From contig NC_083577.1 of NCBI RefSeq assembly GCF_027579695.1, positions 43,688,198-43,752,197 of the forward strand: DNA of 64,000 bases, given 5' to 3'. Below, in pieces: positions 31,571 to 41,810 of this stretch. Position 1 is the stretch's first letter. Every line of letters begins with the position of its first letter. Both the position numbers and the translations under genes were made by a program. A model generated the notes under the pieces. The model searched no databases, was not told where the DNA came from, and saw only the letters and a program-made list of their open reading frames with translations. Source of the stretch: Neoarius graeffei. Its lineage: Eukaryota; Chordata; Actinopteri; Siluriformes; Ariidae.

Positions 31571-32828
31571 TGCCGCTTTTCCACTACAAACGCGGCTGAG
31601 CCGTGCCGTGCCGAGTCGAGCTGAGTCGGGCTGAGCGGGGCTGTTGGAGTTGCATTTCAACTACAACCGCGCTGAACCGTGCTGGCTGGAAGTGGGTGGA
31701 CACATTGGGTGGAGTTAGCGAAAGTGGGTGGACGTCATGTGATGTCGTTAAGCAGCGCAAACAGTGACATCAGTGACAGTGGTGGAACAAGTCAGAGCCG
31801 GGCCAGGGGCGGGGAAAATGACCGGACCCTTTATTAAAGCTTATCATAACATCATTTTAGGCTACAAAATGTCCGCAACTGCGGTGTTTACCAATTTCAA
31901 CACTACCGGGTGCAACTATGTTATTTAGTACATCAAGTCCTTCAAACGAACATGTAACTCAGAAACAAAAAACATTAGGATACTGTACATGGCTCATAAT
32001 AAAACATCAATAGCCTATACTGCGCACATTATTTGAAGGGCATACGAATGAGCGCTCAGAGGTTGCAACAGTGACAGGAAGAGTCAGAAATAAAAGGAGG
32101 GCGGTGCAAACCTCACTGAATGCACTGTGTTTACCAATTTCAACACTACGGGGTGCAACTATGTTATTTTGTACATTAAGTCCTTCAAACGAACATGTAA
32201 CTCAGAAACAAAAAAACATTCGGCGACATACTGTACATGGCTCATAATAAAACATCAATAGCCTACTGCGCGCATTATTTGAAGGGCATACGGCGAGCCT
32301 TGCGCTCCGCGAACTCGTCCACGATGCTCTGTATGTCACTGATTCAGTGAGCTTTTAAGCAGTAGTCTCACGACCCGAATAGTAAACAATAAACATGGAG
32401 GACATGGAGTCGTTAGTGTTGCTGGTCTTGGTGCTGTGGCTTGACAACGCCAACAGATACTGGCAAGAGCGTATAGATGAGGCGAGGCGCATAAGGCTTC
32501 AGAAATTCTCGTAATTCGTAATTCTTCTTCTTCCGGGTTTGCGGTGTTTACAGATCCCAGCGCGCTCGCGGGGCGTGTGTGGGCATGTGAGGACACTCCT
32601 CCTCACCAATCAGTGCACAGGGGAGTGTCTGCTCACGCCCCCAGCCTCAGTCAGCACGGTTTGGCTCGCTTCAGCCCTACCCCAAAACGGTGCGAGTTTT
32701 AGGGGCTAAGCAGGGCTGAAACGAGCTGAGTCGTGCTGGTTTTTGGTAGTCGAAACGCGAGCCGTGTCGGGCTGAAGTGAGCTGAAGCGAGCTGAAGTGA
32801 GCTGAAAAAGGGTAGTGGAAAAGGGCCA
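31571..32828. mobile_element. PIF/Harbinger-type MITE in the hAT intron
   Basis: The ends TGCCGCTTTTCCACTA and the complement of TGGCCCTTTTCCACTA are inverted, with TAA on both sides (31568-31570 and 32829-32831). The interior has a tandemly duplicated block of about 165 bp (31886-32048 and 32129-32296) and a short frame near 32395-32514 starting MEDMESLVLLVLVLWL, compatible with a relic Harbinger transposase start. Subterminal GCTGAAGTGA-like repeats lie at both ends. Confidence 0.85.
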
Positions 32829-32857
32829 TAAGTGATGGGTCTAGTAAGTTTCTCTTA

Positions 32858-34275
32858 CCTTGGATCAAGCATTGTTGCAATTGCATATAGCTTCTGTATA
32901 TCAACGTCAGCAAATCGTCTTCTGACAGCTTCCAGTAGCACCGTTTTTGCTGTTTTCACGTTTTGCGGTTTTCACTCCACCGTCTTCTCCAAGAGACGGG
33001 TGAGAGCTCCGATACACGGAATCACATCCGCAGCTGACGCAGTTGATGAGCTGATCTGTTGTGTGAGCTCTTCAAACAGGGCAAGGATGGAGATCGTATT
33101 TTCAATTAATTTCCACTGGTGGATTGTGAACGTGCATGGCAATTTGTATTCTGCTGCACAGGAGGCGAGCGCAAGTTTTTGTTCTAACAGACTCTGGAGC
33201 ATGTACAATGTACTGTTCCATCGCGTGTGAACATCCTGGCGGAGTTTTTTAATTGGTTGGCCGAGTCGCCTTTGAAAATGTTCCAGCCGGGTGTATGCCA
33301 ATGGAGAATGTTTAAAGTGCCCAACAATGCGTCTCCCTGAGGCTGTGATATCCAAAATACTTAGCTGGGACAATATTCCCTCACTCACAGCAAGCTGGAG
33401 AGTGTGTGCCATACACGGCAGGCCAGGGAAATCTGCATCTCTCATTGCTTTTTGCATGTTTTTGGCGTTGTCTGTTAAAATTGAGTGGATTTTTTCTCTT
33501 GAGATCCCCCATGACTGAAACATGCCGCTAAACAATTCCACCAAAGCCGCTGCAGAATGTGTCCCTGTGAAATCCTGACAGTGGAGCACAATGTGTCTGA
33601 CAAAGTCGGAGTCAATACAGTGCACCGTTAGGCTTAGCAGGGACATTGGATAGGCATCTGCACTCCAAATATCGCTTGTGAAGCTGAAATATATATTATC
33701 CTTCAGAAGCGAGTCAATGTATGTAAACACTGTTTGGTACAACTGAGGGAGACACACGTCTGTTAGGTATTTCCTGCCTGGGGGGTCGTATCGTGGATCA
33801 AGACAGGTTAGCAGGCGACGGAACCCTGTATCCTCCACAACAGATAGAGGATGTTCGTCGAGGCAAATGAATTCCATAATTTTAAATGTGATGTCTTTCC
33901 ACCTTTTACTATCCCTGCTGTATGGTTCACGTCGTTGAAGTGTCTCACTCACAGTCGGCTGATTGGGGGATGGGGATGAGCTCAACGCTGGCTTCGGCTG
34001 GTTTAGCTTCTCATACTCGGCATATTCAGTTGTATAATGGCGTGTTCTAAGATGCCTAATGAGGTTAGTGATATTGAAATTTCGAGGGCTCGAGGGATTT
34101 CATCATGGCATACATTGCAAACTGCAAATTTTATGTCTTTGTCAGACACTTTGAAGAACTTCCAGACAGGAGAACTCATGCTGCCACTTGTAAGAGCTCC
34201 ACTCTGCTGAGTCCATGCGATGCGCAGTCGAAAAAAAAAAAAAAAAAGCCGCGCGAGTAGCCTACGGTACGTCAC
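32858..34275 (-). pseudogene. hAT transposase, BED finger and catalytic exon(s), disabled
   Basis: From the right, a BED finger starts SSPVWKFFKVSDKDIKFAVC with NVCHDEIPR and, after a frameshift near 34090, NITNLIRHLRTRHYTTEY. The catalytic part (32972-33985) has SDIWSADAYPMSLLSL, SILTDNAKNM, the CxxH block PGLPCMAHTLQLAV and TRWNSTLYML. A TGA at about 32972-32974 interrupts the frame before NVKTAKTVLLEAVRRRF and ATMLDPR. At least one frameshift and one stop therefore inactivate it. Known relatives act in the nucleus as cut-and-paste transposases. Confidence 0.88.
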
Positions 34276-34392
34276 GTGGTTTAATCGACTTTTTTGATCG
34301 GCGCTTTTAGCGTCCTCCGATCAAACAATTTTTAGGCAATATTGGCCGATCATGATCGGCGGCCAATCAATCTGAGCATCTCTACTTACGAA

Positions 34393-34500
34393 GGTCGTCA
34401 TCTTCATCTATCCCTACTGCCAGCAAGTAAAACTCAAAACTCTGCCTGAAGGTTTTCCAGTTCTCGTGGACATTGCCCGTTAACATTAACTCGTTAGGCA
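34393..34500 (-). pseudogene. Gypsy gag N-terminal piece
   Basis: The minus strand reads LPNELMLTGNVHENWKTFRQ, then FEFYLLAVGIDEDDDLRK, the start of gypsy gag capsid (xGNxxENWKxFxQxFExYL). It stops exactly at the hAT target duplication and continues at 30105. Confidence 0.85.
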
Positions 34501-34553
34501 GACGTATGTTATTCCTTTTTTTTTTTTTACTTCAGATTCACTCCTAGTACCAC

Positions 34554-34704
34554 CAGGGGTGTAGTGGTAAAAAAAGAGGTGGGTAAACTATAAATTTTGG
34601 GATCGGGGGACCACGACGTTGTAAGGGCCAATTCATAGTCGACGCAAGCATGACACAAGGATGCTACGATGCATATTGTATGAAACAACTTTTCTGACAC
34701 ATAG

Positions 34705-34755
<51 letters not shown>

Positions 34756-34782
34756 ACAGAGTGTTTGTGAATGTGCATGTAC

Positions 34783-34833
<51 letters not shown>

Positions 34834-35126
34834 AGACAAGGGTTCCCTGAGGTCTCTACTCTATATCATTCATAAAACAAGATACACAATAAGTATGTTT
34901 GAGGTTTATTAAATCTTAATAAAGAGAAAAATAATGTCAGTGTGAAAGAATGGCAAATTACACATACCAACAGTAGGCCATATGAAATCCATAAGCTGAC
35001 AGATATATCACAGCAGTAGACCTTGCACTAGAAGAATGTTAACTTTTGTATGTGTGTGTATGAAAGTGTTTGTGTGTGAGTGTGAATGTGCATGTGTGTT
35101 TACTTGTGTGCATGTGTGAGTGAGTC

Positions 35127-35171
<45 letters not shown>

Positions 35172-36528
35172 CACCAAGTAGAGTGGTGTTTATGAAATCT
35201 AAATAATCAATAAAGAGAGAAAAATAAAGACTGTGTGTAAGAATGGCAAATTACACATACTTTCAGTCCAGATGTGTGGATGGCATCTGATGCTTTCTGA
35301 TACTGTCTGTTTCCTCTGCCTCCATTTCGTCTGTCTCTGCATCTTCTCTGTCTGATTCTCCTCCCTCATTTTCTCTTCCTTCTGTTCCGTCTATCTGTTT
35401 TTCTTCCCTCATTTTCTCCTCTGTTTTTTCTGTTTCTCCCTCAGTTTCCTCTATCAAAGTTTCTCTTAAAGGCCTATCTGATTCTCCATCCATTTGCCTT
35501 CTCTCTTTTCCTCCCTTTTCTCCTCTTGTAGTTGATCCTGTTTCATCCTCTCTTTGCCCTATTTTCCTCCTCTCACTCTCTCCTCCTTCTGTCTCTCCTC
35601 CTGCTGTTTCTCCTGGCCCCGCAACACTGTCTGTCTCTCCACCACTATCTGTAAAATTAAATTAAAACGGCTAAGTACACCAATCATGTGGACAAGTATT
35701 TCTGCCCAATCTGAATGCTATAGCCTTCTTTAAAAAATAAACACACACACCCACACACCGAGAAGGGCGGGGAGGAGTGACTTGCCTAACGTTACTTTAG
35801 GCTAAGTTCTCTATATTATGTCTGTGACATGAAGCTAGCATGCTGTCATCATGACTTCGAGATTAACATGAAATGACAGCTATTTGTCTTACAATGCGCT
35901 ACAAATACTGAATTTATGTTGATATAATAATTACCAAAAACTTTAGACTGCACTAACAACATCATTTGTCTGCCAGAAAGGTAGGCTAATTTGATGGCAT
36001 AAGTTAACAACCTAACGTTAGTTAGTGGCATGGTTCACAAACCAAAACGATGGGGAGTTTATCCTAAAAACGTGAAGTTTAGGATTCTTTTTGGACTCAC
36101 TGTGTCGAGACGTTTTGCTGGTATCAGCTGGAAGGGTGATGCTCCGACGCTTCAGAAATCGCCTAATATCCATTTCTTCACCATTTCTTCACACACGTAA
36201 TCAGTGACTAATGAATCTCGCAGTCTGCTGGCTCCCGCAAGAGGGCGAGCGGTAGACAGACAATTACTACGCGTAGGCTACGCAGTGTTGATAAAACCCA
36301 CAAGAACTTGTGCAGGATCTACTAGGTGTAGGCAATTGAAAAATAACGGAAAAGCTGTTTTAATATCTGTATAAAACAAGAGACATACGTGCGTAAACTG
36401 TATTTAGAGGTGGGTAAACTATGCTTGGACGTGCATAAACTATATTTAGAGGTTCATAAACGCTATTTCCTAAAATCTGGAGGTGGGTAAACGGCGTTTA
36501 TGTGCGTTTACGCACCACTACATCCCAG
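34554..36528. mobile_element. Non-autonomous hAT element with (TG)n arrays
   Basis: CAGGGGTGTAGTGG at the left and the complement of CTGGGATGTAGTGG at the right are inverted ends. AGTACCAC flanks both sides (34546-34553, 36529-36536), a perfect 8-bp duplication. Subterminal GGTGGGTAAACTAT phrases recur near both ends. The interior holds three TG arrays, a CT-rich tract (35270-35640) and a duplicated block. No transposase domain was seen; a Glu/Asp-rich frame at 35263-35493 is low complexity. Confidence 0.85.
34708..34831 (+). repeat. (TG)n microsatellites, two arrays
   Basis: TG arrays at 34708-34750 and about 34785-34831; a third lies at about 35131-35170. Confidence 0.95.
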
Positions 36529-36536
36529 AGTACCAC

Positions 36537-37286
36537 GTAATGACTGCTTCTGTCCAGGTGCCATTCTCAAGAACTCAGGTTTTAGCGGAGTTTTCGCACG
36601 GGCTGAAGGCAGAGCTCCAGAGCTCCATACTTAAGAAAATATGGTAACCCATCGAGTTGATTTTTCCATGGACCCACAGGGATCCCAGCCGTGTACGTCC
36701 GTCCCCGCCCCTCACAATTCTGATTGGCTGTTTGATTTTGGCGGGAACTAGAAGCGTGAGCGCGCCTACATAACTTATTTTTGTCACCAGATAATTTCAA
36801 ATTTATTGGGTTTTTCCACCGAGAACAACTCAAACAGCGCAACAACATAATCATCATTTTTACAAACTTTAATACAAACTTTAAAAAGATGTCAGAACAA
36901 GTTAAGCAAGGAGAGAAAGATGAAGTCAAAACCGGGAAGAGAAAGAGTTTTGACAGAGGAAGAAAAGGAAAGAAGATGTGAAAGAGCGAGAGAAAGGCGA
37001 AGAAACCTTTCACAAGAAAAGCGACAAGCTGAAAAAGAGAGAAAATGTGTAAAAAAATTAATTAATAGAAATGATGAGTTGTAGGAATTTAATTCTGAAC
37101 AGTGATATTGATTTTGAAATCACTGTGAAATCCTTCGGGATCTGACAAGTTGACCTGAATCCAGTCAGTGTTTTCATGACTCGTGTATCTTGTGTTTTCA
37201 AAACATTTTGCTATAAATCCCTAAAGCACACTGTAGTTTATAGTAATAAAAAGAAGAATATACATGTGAGTTTAGAGAAATTTATC
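36537..37286 (+). other. Promoter-like segment and short basic ORF, unassigned
   Basis: This stretch holds an inverted CCAAT box (GATTGG, 36722-36727), an E2F-like TTTTGGCGGGAA (36736-36747) and, downstream, an ATG at 36889 starting MSEQVKQGEKDEVKTGKRKS. In the overlapping frame a highly charged region (TEEEKERRCERARERRRRN, about 36957-37010) ends at a stop near 37084. Whether this is a 5' exon of a host gene, part of the gypsy leader or an unrecognised element cannot be told from the window. Confidence 0.35.
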
Positions 37287-37663
37287 TCATCTCATCTCAT
37301 TATCTCTAGCCGCTTTATCCTTCTACAGGGTCGCAGGCAAGCTGGAGCCTATCCCAGCTGACTATGGGCGAAACGCGGGGTACACCCTGGACAAGTCGCC
37401 AGGTCATCACAGGGCTGACACATAGACACAGACAACCATTCACACTCACATTCACACCTACGGTCAATTTAGAGTCACCAGTTAACCTAACCTGCATGTC
37501 TTTGGACTGTGGGGGAAACCGGAGCACCTGGAGGAAACCCACGCGGACACGGGGAGAACATGCAAACTCCACACAGAAAGGCCCTCGGCGGCCCCGGGGG
37601 TCGAACCCAGGACCTTCTTGCTGTGAGGCGACAGCGCTAACCACTACACCACCGTGCCGCCCC
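37287..37663 (-). repeat. V-SINE, full length
   Basis: Full minus-strand copy. The target duplication GAGAAATTTATC is at 37275-37286 and 37664-37675. Confidence 0.95.
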
Positions 37664-38029
37664 GAGAAATTTATCTTCGTGATGAAATTGAAACACATCA
37701 AAGTACATCATCTGTTGCATGTTTGTTTTCATTTGAATGGAAGCTCCACTATTAGGTAGTACCTAATTTTATATTATTATTCTTCACAGCCTAACATACA
37801 ACACTATGCACTGTCATAGCATCAGCGCCCTCTATAGGCTACACAATATCAGTACACAGTGCTTTGAAATTCTTTGATATTTCTGCTCACTCAAAGGGTG
37901 CAGCCATCTTGCTATTTTGTGGGTAGTGTCAAAGGTCAGCATGACATAGCATAGTCGAAAACATACTTTTAAGCACTTAAAGCTACTTGTTCAGAATTGC
38001 GGTGCCAGGTCTTAATTATTTTGACCTTT

Positions 38030-39330
38030 AAAAGTAGTAAACAGGCACCCTTGTCAGACATAGTGGCTCCCAACTCGTTAGTTGTCAGGGCATGTTACAA
38101 CACGCCAACTTCAGACACCCTGGCGCCACTGTCCATCACACGCCAACTTCAGACACCCTGGCGCCACTGTCCATCACACTGTGCTGCGTGGACTATATAA
38201 GATGCGCACAAACATCGAGGAAAACACAGCACACAACAGACGGGGACTCCATGCAACACCTGCTTCTCATCAGTGAATATTCGGATCCGTTTCTCTCTTT
38301 CTCTCTCTGTTTCATTTCTTTCTTGCTTTCTATCCTTCTATCGCGGACGTGTCAGGATCCAACGTCCATCATTCGTGCCGGGTGTGCATTCCGTGCGTCC
38401 TTGAATGTAAGTTGTTTATTGTTGCGTAGCTACTGTGTTATGTGTGTACTCGCTATCTGTAACTATTACATGTAGCGGTAAGGCTAGCGAGTATTTCTTC
38501 TCTTTTTCTCTCATCCTTTGTCTGTCTATTTTCTTACATGTTTGTTCTGTTCTGTTCAGTAGCCATGTAATGATAGCGCTTGTTTTCTCGACCACGGTCT
38601 GTTACGGGAGCACATTTCATTATTAGCCATTGCCGTGTTGGGAGTGTAGTGGTGGTATGTACAGTTCATAACCGCGCCACATATTCTAACCTTCTATGCG
38701 CAATACAGCGCGGGGCAGCGCTTAAAGGAGCCACGCTCCCCTTCATTCAGCCGACACACTCTGTGTCTTCATGCGGGTGTGACTCGCTGTAAGCAGTTGC
38801 ACCACGCACCTTGGTAATGATAGCTGCTGTAGGCAGCTATCCTCATCCTCCGTGTACGTTGTACACATTGTACATATTGTGTACATATCGTGTATATAGT
38901 CAGTATCTAGTGTGTTCTGTTATTTATTATGGGGTGTAAGTAGCATTCATTGGGCTTTACATTGTTTTACTTATATAGTATTCATTTGTGTGTTTTACAT
39001 TTGTATTACATTGTATATAATTATTATTAATTTGCGTTAATATATATTTAATGCGATGTGTATTTGTATTTATATCATTGTTATTATTTACATTATTGCT
39101 TGTGTGTATATTATTGCTCATGTCTTGTTGTATTTGTATTTTATTCTGTTTTCTAGTAAAACCACGGTTTACACTGTTGCTCATGAGTGGACATCCATTA
39201 ATTCCTGTTCTAACCGGACAGCCTGTGTAGCTTGCTGTATACCCGATCCAGTGTCCCTCTTATACAGTCCTTTACCCTGTCCATCACCGGACACCCATTT
39301 TTATACTACTTATGATAATCAGGTGGCTCT
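38030..39330 (+). other. Possible LTR-type promoter region, no coding
   Basis: The region has a duplicated 38-bp unit, a TATA box (38193-38200), then T-rich transcribed-looking sequence with TGTGTT-type phrases and no ORF of interest. TG...CA ends and a target duplication could not be located, so an LTR is only a possibility. Confidence 0.3.
38101..38176 (+). repeat. Perfect 38-bp tandem duplication upstream of a TATA box
   Basis: Two identical adjacent units beginning CACGCCAACTTCAGACACCC. A TATA-like CTATATAA follows at 38193-38200. Confidence 0.92.
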
Positions 39331-40206
39331 ACTTGTGCTTTATTATAATTAGGGCTTGTACTATCGATATCGATCATGTTTAAATGCTGTACCAGTACTT
39401 TTTAAAGCATTTAGTTTTCGATAATCTCTGCAGAACAGATAGCCTACGTTTTGTCAAGCTTTGGAACTAGCAGGCAGGGCAAACACCAGGGACTACAGCT
39501 AGGCACAGCAAGATCATTCACAATCAAATCCTCAGTTTCCTCTTTCACAATGACACATTAATAGGATCAACCCTGCAAGCATTTTGTTTAACAGGAGCAT
39601 TATCACTAAAATCAGTATCATGTTTGAGGACTGTAGTACAAGAAGGGGTATCGGAAAAGAGTAACGGGTATTTCTTAACAAGACTTATTAAGTCACCCTG
39701 AGCTGACTGACAAGTAAACAAGTCTGGACTGAATATTTGACAATTATTCAAAGTTCGGTAAATGAGCACGGGGAAAGCTAGTCCTACCCAAGTGGAGACT
39801 ATCCATCTCAGGAGAATATTCAGATGGCGGCACTCTCATAGACTGCAGCTACATAAGAGACAACAGGAATTGAAGAGCAGACATTGGTGGTGCACTGAGA
39901 GATTTTAGGCCTGAGCATATTCACAAGGCATACACAAAACTTACTTTCCTGATCAGAGGTTTTCATAACAATCCATGCCACCAAATCTGGACTCAATAAC
40001 ATAGCAGGGAGCTAGCATGGAGAGCTAAAACTGGAAATGACAGTAAAACCAAATGATTACCTGCTTGTATGCATGCACCACCGATTTTAAGCACTTAAAG
40101 CAATTGTGAGAGCTCATCAGCTGGCTGCACTTGTGTGCATTAGTATAACTAGGGCTTGTACTACCGATATCGACCATTTTTAAATGCTGTACCGGTACCC
40201 TTTAAC
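39328..40206. repeat. Direct repeats of about 80 bp flanking gypsy debris
   Basis: The phrases AGGGCTTGTACTATCGATAT (39352) and AGGGCTTGTACTACCGATAT (40152), with about 30 matching bases on either side, form two diverged direct repeats at 39328-39409 and 40129-40206. Between them lies gypsy-like sequence. Confidence 0.65.
39545..39769 (-). pseudogene. Gypsy pol fragment upstream of RT
   Basis: The minus strand reads LISLVKKYPLLFSDTPSCTT, then VLKHDTDFSDNAPVKQNACR, the linker that precedes RT in fish Ty3/gypsy pol. A stop and unrelated sequence follow; the RT itself is not present. Confidence 0.7.
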
Positions 40207-40260
40207 TAGTGATGGGCAGATGGAGCGTCCTGAAGCACCTGTGTCGGGAAAAGTCTCGGC

Positions 40261-40286
40261 ATGTCGCTGTCATGTAACAGCGACAT
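40261..40286. repeat. Short perfect hairpin
   Basis: ATGTCGCTGT-CATGTA-ACAGCGACAT, with 10-bp arms. It follows a hAT-end-like phrase TAGTGATGGGCAGATGG at about 40207. Confidence 0.8.
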
Positions 40287-40747
40287 CTAGTGCATAATAG
40301 CGGTAATAGCAAACAATTTTTTAAACCTAATATATGGATAAAAGACCTACACGAGGTATAAACTAATGAATGCGGTTATTGATTAAAAGTGCTGAAATAA
40401 GGTTGTACGTTTCTAGGAGTTTAATTTTTAACTGAAAATATGGATATCCAACATGTTGATATTGTACATATTGAAGGGTAAAGAAATATATTTCTATGTA
40501 CACACACTGGTATGGGAATTTGGTGTTCTTTACAAATAATACTTCTTCCCTGTACTGGACGATATCATTTCAAAATAGTCCCAAATAAGGGAACTATTAT
40601 TTTAATTATAACTGTTCTTTTTAGTGGCTGTTTAATCCAGCAACCAGGGGTGCATAAGCGTACTCTTGGTACAGGTCCCAAGCCCAGATAAATTGGAGAG
40701 GGTTGCATCAGGAAGGGCATCTGGCGTAAAACTGTGCCAAATCTAAC

Positions 40748-41764
40748 ATGCGGATTGAAAAGAATACCATACCGGATCGATTGGGGCCCGGGTTAACAAT
40801 GTCCGCCTCCGGTACCGTTGGTCAACAGGGTGCCAGTGGAAAGTGTGCTACTGTTGTGCCAAAACGGAGAAGGAGAAAGAGATTGGGGAGGCGTGTTAAG
40901 AGTGAGTATGAAAGATGGAAGGGAAGGAGCTTAGAATTGAGGGTAGGAACACTGAATGTGTGAACACTGACTGGCAGAGTGAGAGCGTTAGCAGATATGA
41001 TGGAAAGAAGGAAGTTGGACATTTTGTGTGTGCAGGAGACGAGGTGGAAAGGAAGCAAGGCCAAGAACATTGGAGGTGGATGAAAGTTGTTTTATTATGG
41101 AGTCGATGGAAAGAGAAATGGTGTTGGTATTGTTTTGAGGGGAGAGTTGGTCAACAGTGTGATTGATGTGAAGAGGGTGTCAGAGTGATACGCATGAAGT
41201 TGGAGATTCAAGGAGTGGTCATCAATGTTGTGTGTGCGTATGCCCCACAGGTTGGATGTGAGAATGAAGAGAGAGTATTTCTGGGAAGAGATGGATGAAA
41301 TGGTAGAAAGTACACCGAGGGAGGAGCGCGTGCTGATATGAGCAGACTTCAACGGACATGTTGGCGAGGGAAACAGAGGAGCTGAGGACGTGATGGGCAG
41401 ATATGGTGTAAGACAGAGAAATGTGGAAGGGCAAATGGTGGTTGAGTTTTCAAAGAGGATGAATTTGGCAATAGTCAATGCATACTTTGAGAAGAAAGAG
41501 CAGCACAGGGTGATGTTTAAGAGTGGAGGAAGATCTACACAGGTGGACTACATACTCTGCAGAAGGGGTAACCTGAAGGAGATTGTAGACTGTAAAGTGA
41601 TGGCAGGGAAGACTGTAGCTAGACAACATCAAGTGGTCGTGTGCAGGATGAGCTTGAAAGTGAAAAAGAGGAAGCATGAAATAGTGGAGCCGAAGATTAA
41701 GTGGTGGAAACTTAAAAAAAAAGAGGTTGAACATCAGAAGGAGTTTAGGGAAGAAATGAGATGA
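40748..41764 (+). pseudogene. RTE LINE endonuclease domain, broken
   Basis: The blocks are LELRVGTLNV at the end of the first frame, ERRKLDILCVQETRWKGSKA, VCAYAPQVGCENEER, an ADFNGHVGEGNRGAED block that carries the Asp-Phe-Asn of APE nucleases, then YGVRQRNVEGQMVVEFSKRM and STQVDYILCRRGNLKEI. Several stops and shifts (near 40962, 41164 and 41338) break the frame. The protein would nick the target DNA. Annotation pipelines often name such sequences craniofacial development protein 2-like. Confidence 0.8.
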
Positions 41765-41810
41765 GCATTGAGTGGTAATGGAAGTCTGCCAGAAGATTGG
41801 AATACTACTG

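Larger units (their letters stand above)
30106..34384 (-). mobile_element. hAT element (ZBED1/ZBED4-like), complete ends, MITE in intron
   Basis: The ends TAGTGATGCTC (30106) and the complement of TAGAGATGCTCAGATTG (34384) bound 4,279 bp. The flanks CTTATGAA (30098-30105) and CTTACGAA (34385-34392) differ by one base, and the gypsy gag frame is continuous across them. The transposase is on the minus strand in at least two exons with an intron (31352-32860) that holds a Harbinger MITE. AT-rich sequence at 30200-30870 is the 3' non-coding part. Confidence 0.9.
22246..34545 (-). mobile_element. Ty3/gypsy element, minus strand, split into several pieces
   Basis: Pieces occur in the correct order from right to left: gag start (34393-34500), gag middle with duplications (29806-30105), gag (28204-28610), zinc knuckle and protease (27489-27797) and RT (22246-22822). 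The gaps hold a hAT (30106-34384), an unknown retroposon (about 28670-29805), a V-SINE (27809-28185) and a LINE (22823-27488). The gag reading DDDLRK continues as IALLLTVAG exactly across the hAT. RNase H, integrase and LTRs are not seen. The element is dead. Confidence 0.8.

Noticed and set aside
35263..35493. Acidic Glu/Arg-rich frame
   Set aside because: Low-complexity CT-rich DNA inside a non-autonomous hAT; no domain and no support on either side.
37315..37701. 128-codon frame (and similar ones at 21030, 27856, 41969, 56008, 56416)
   Set aside because: All are translations of the V-SINE consensus, repeated almost identically at each SINE; not protein genes.
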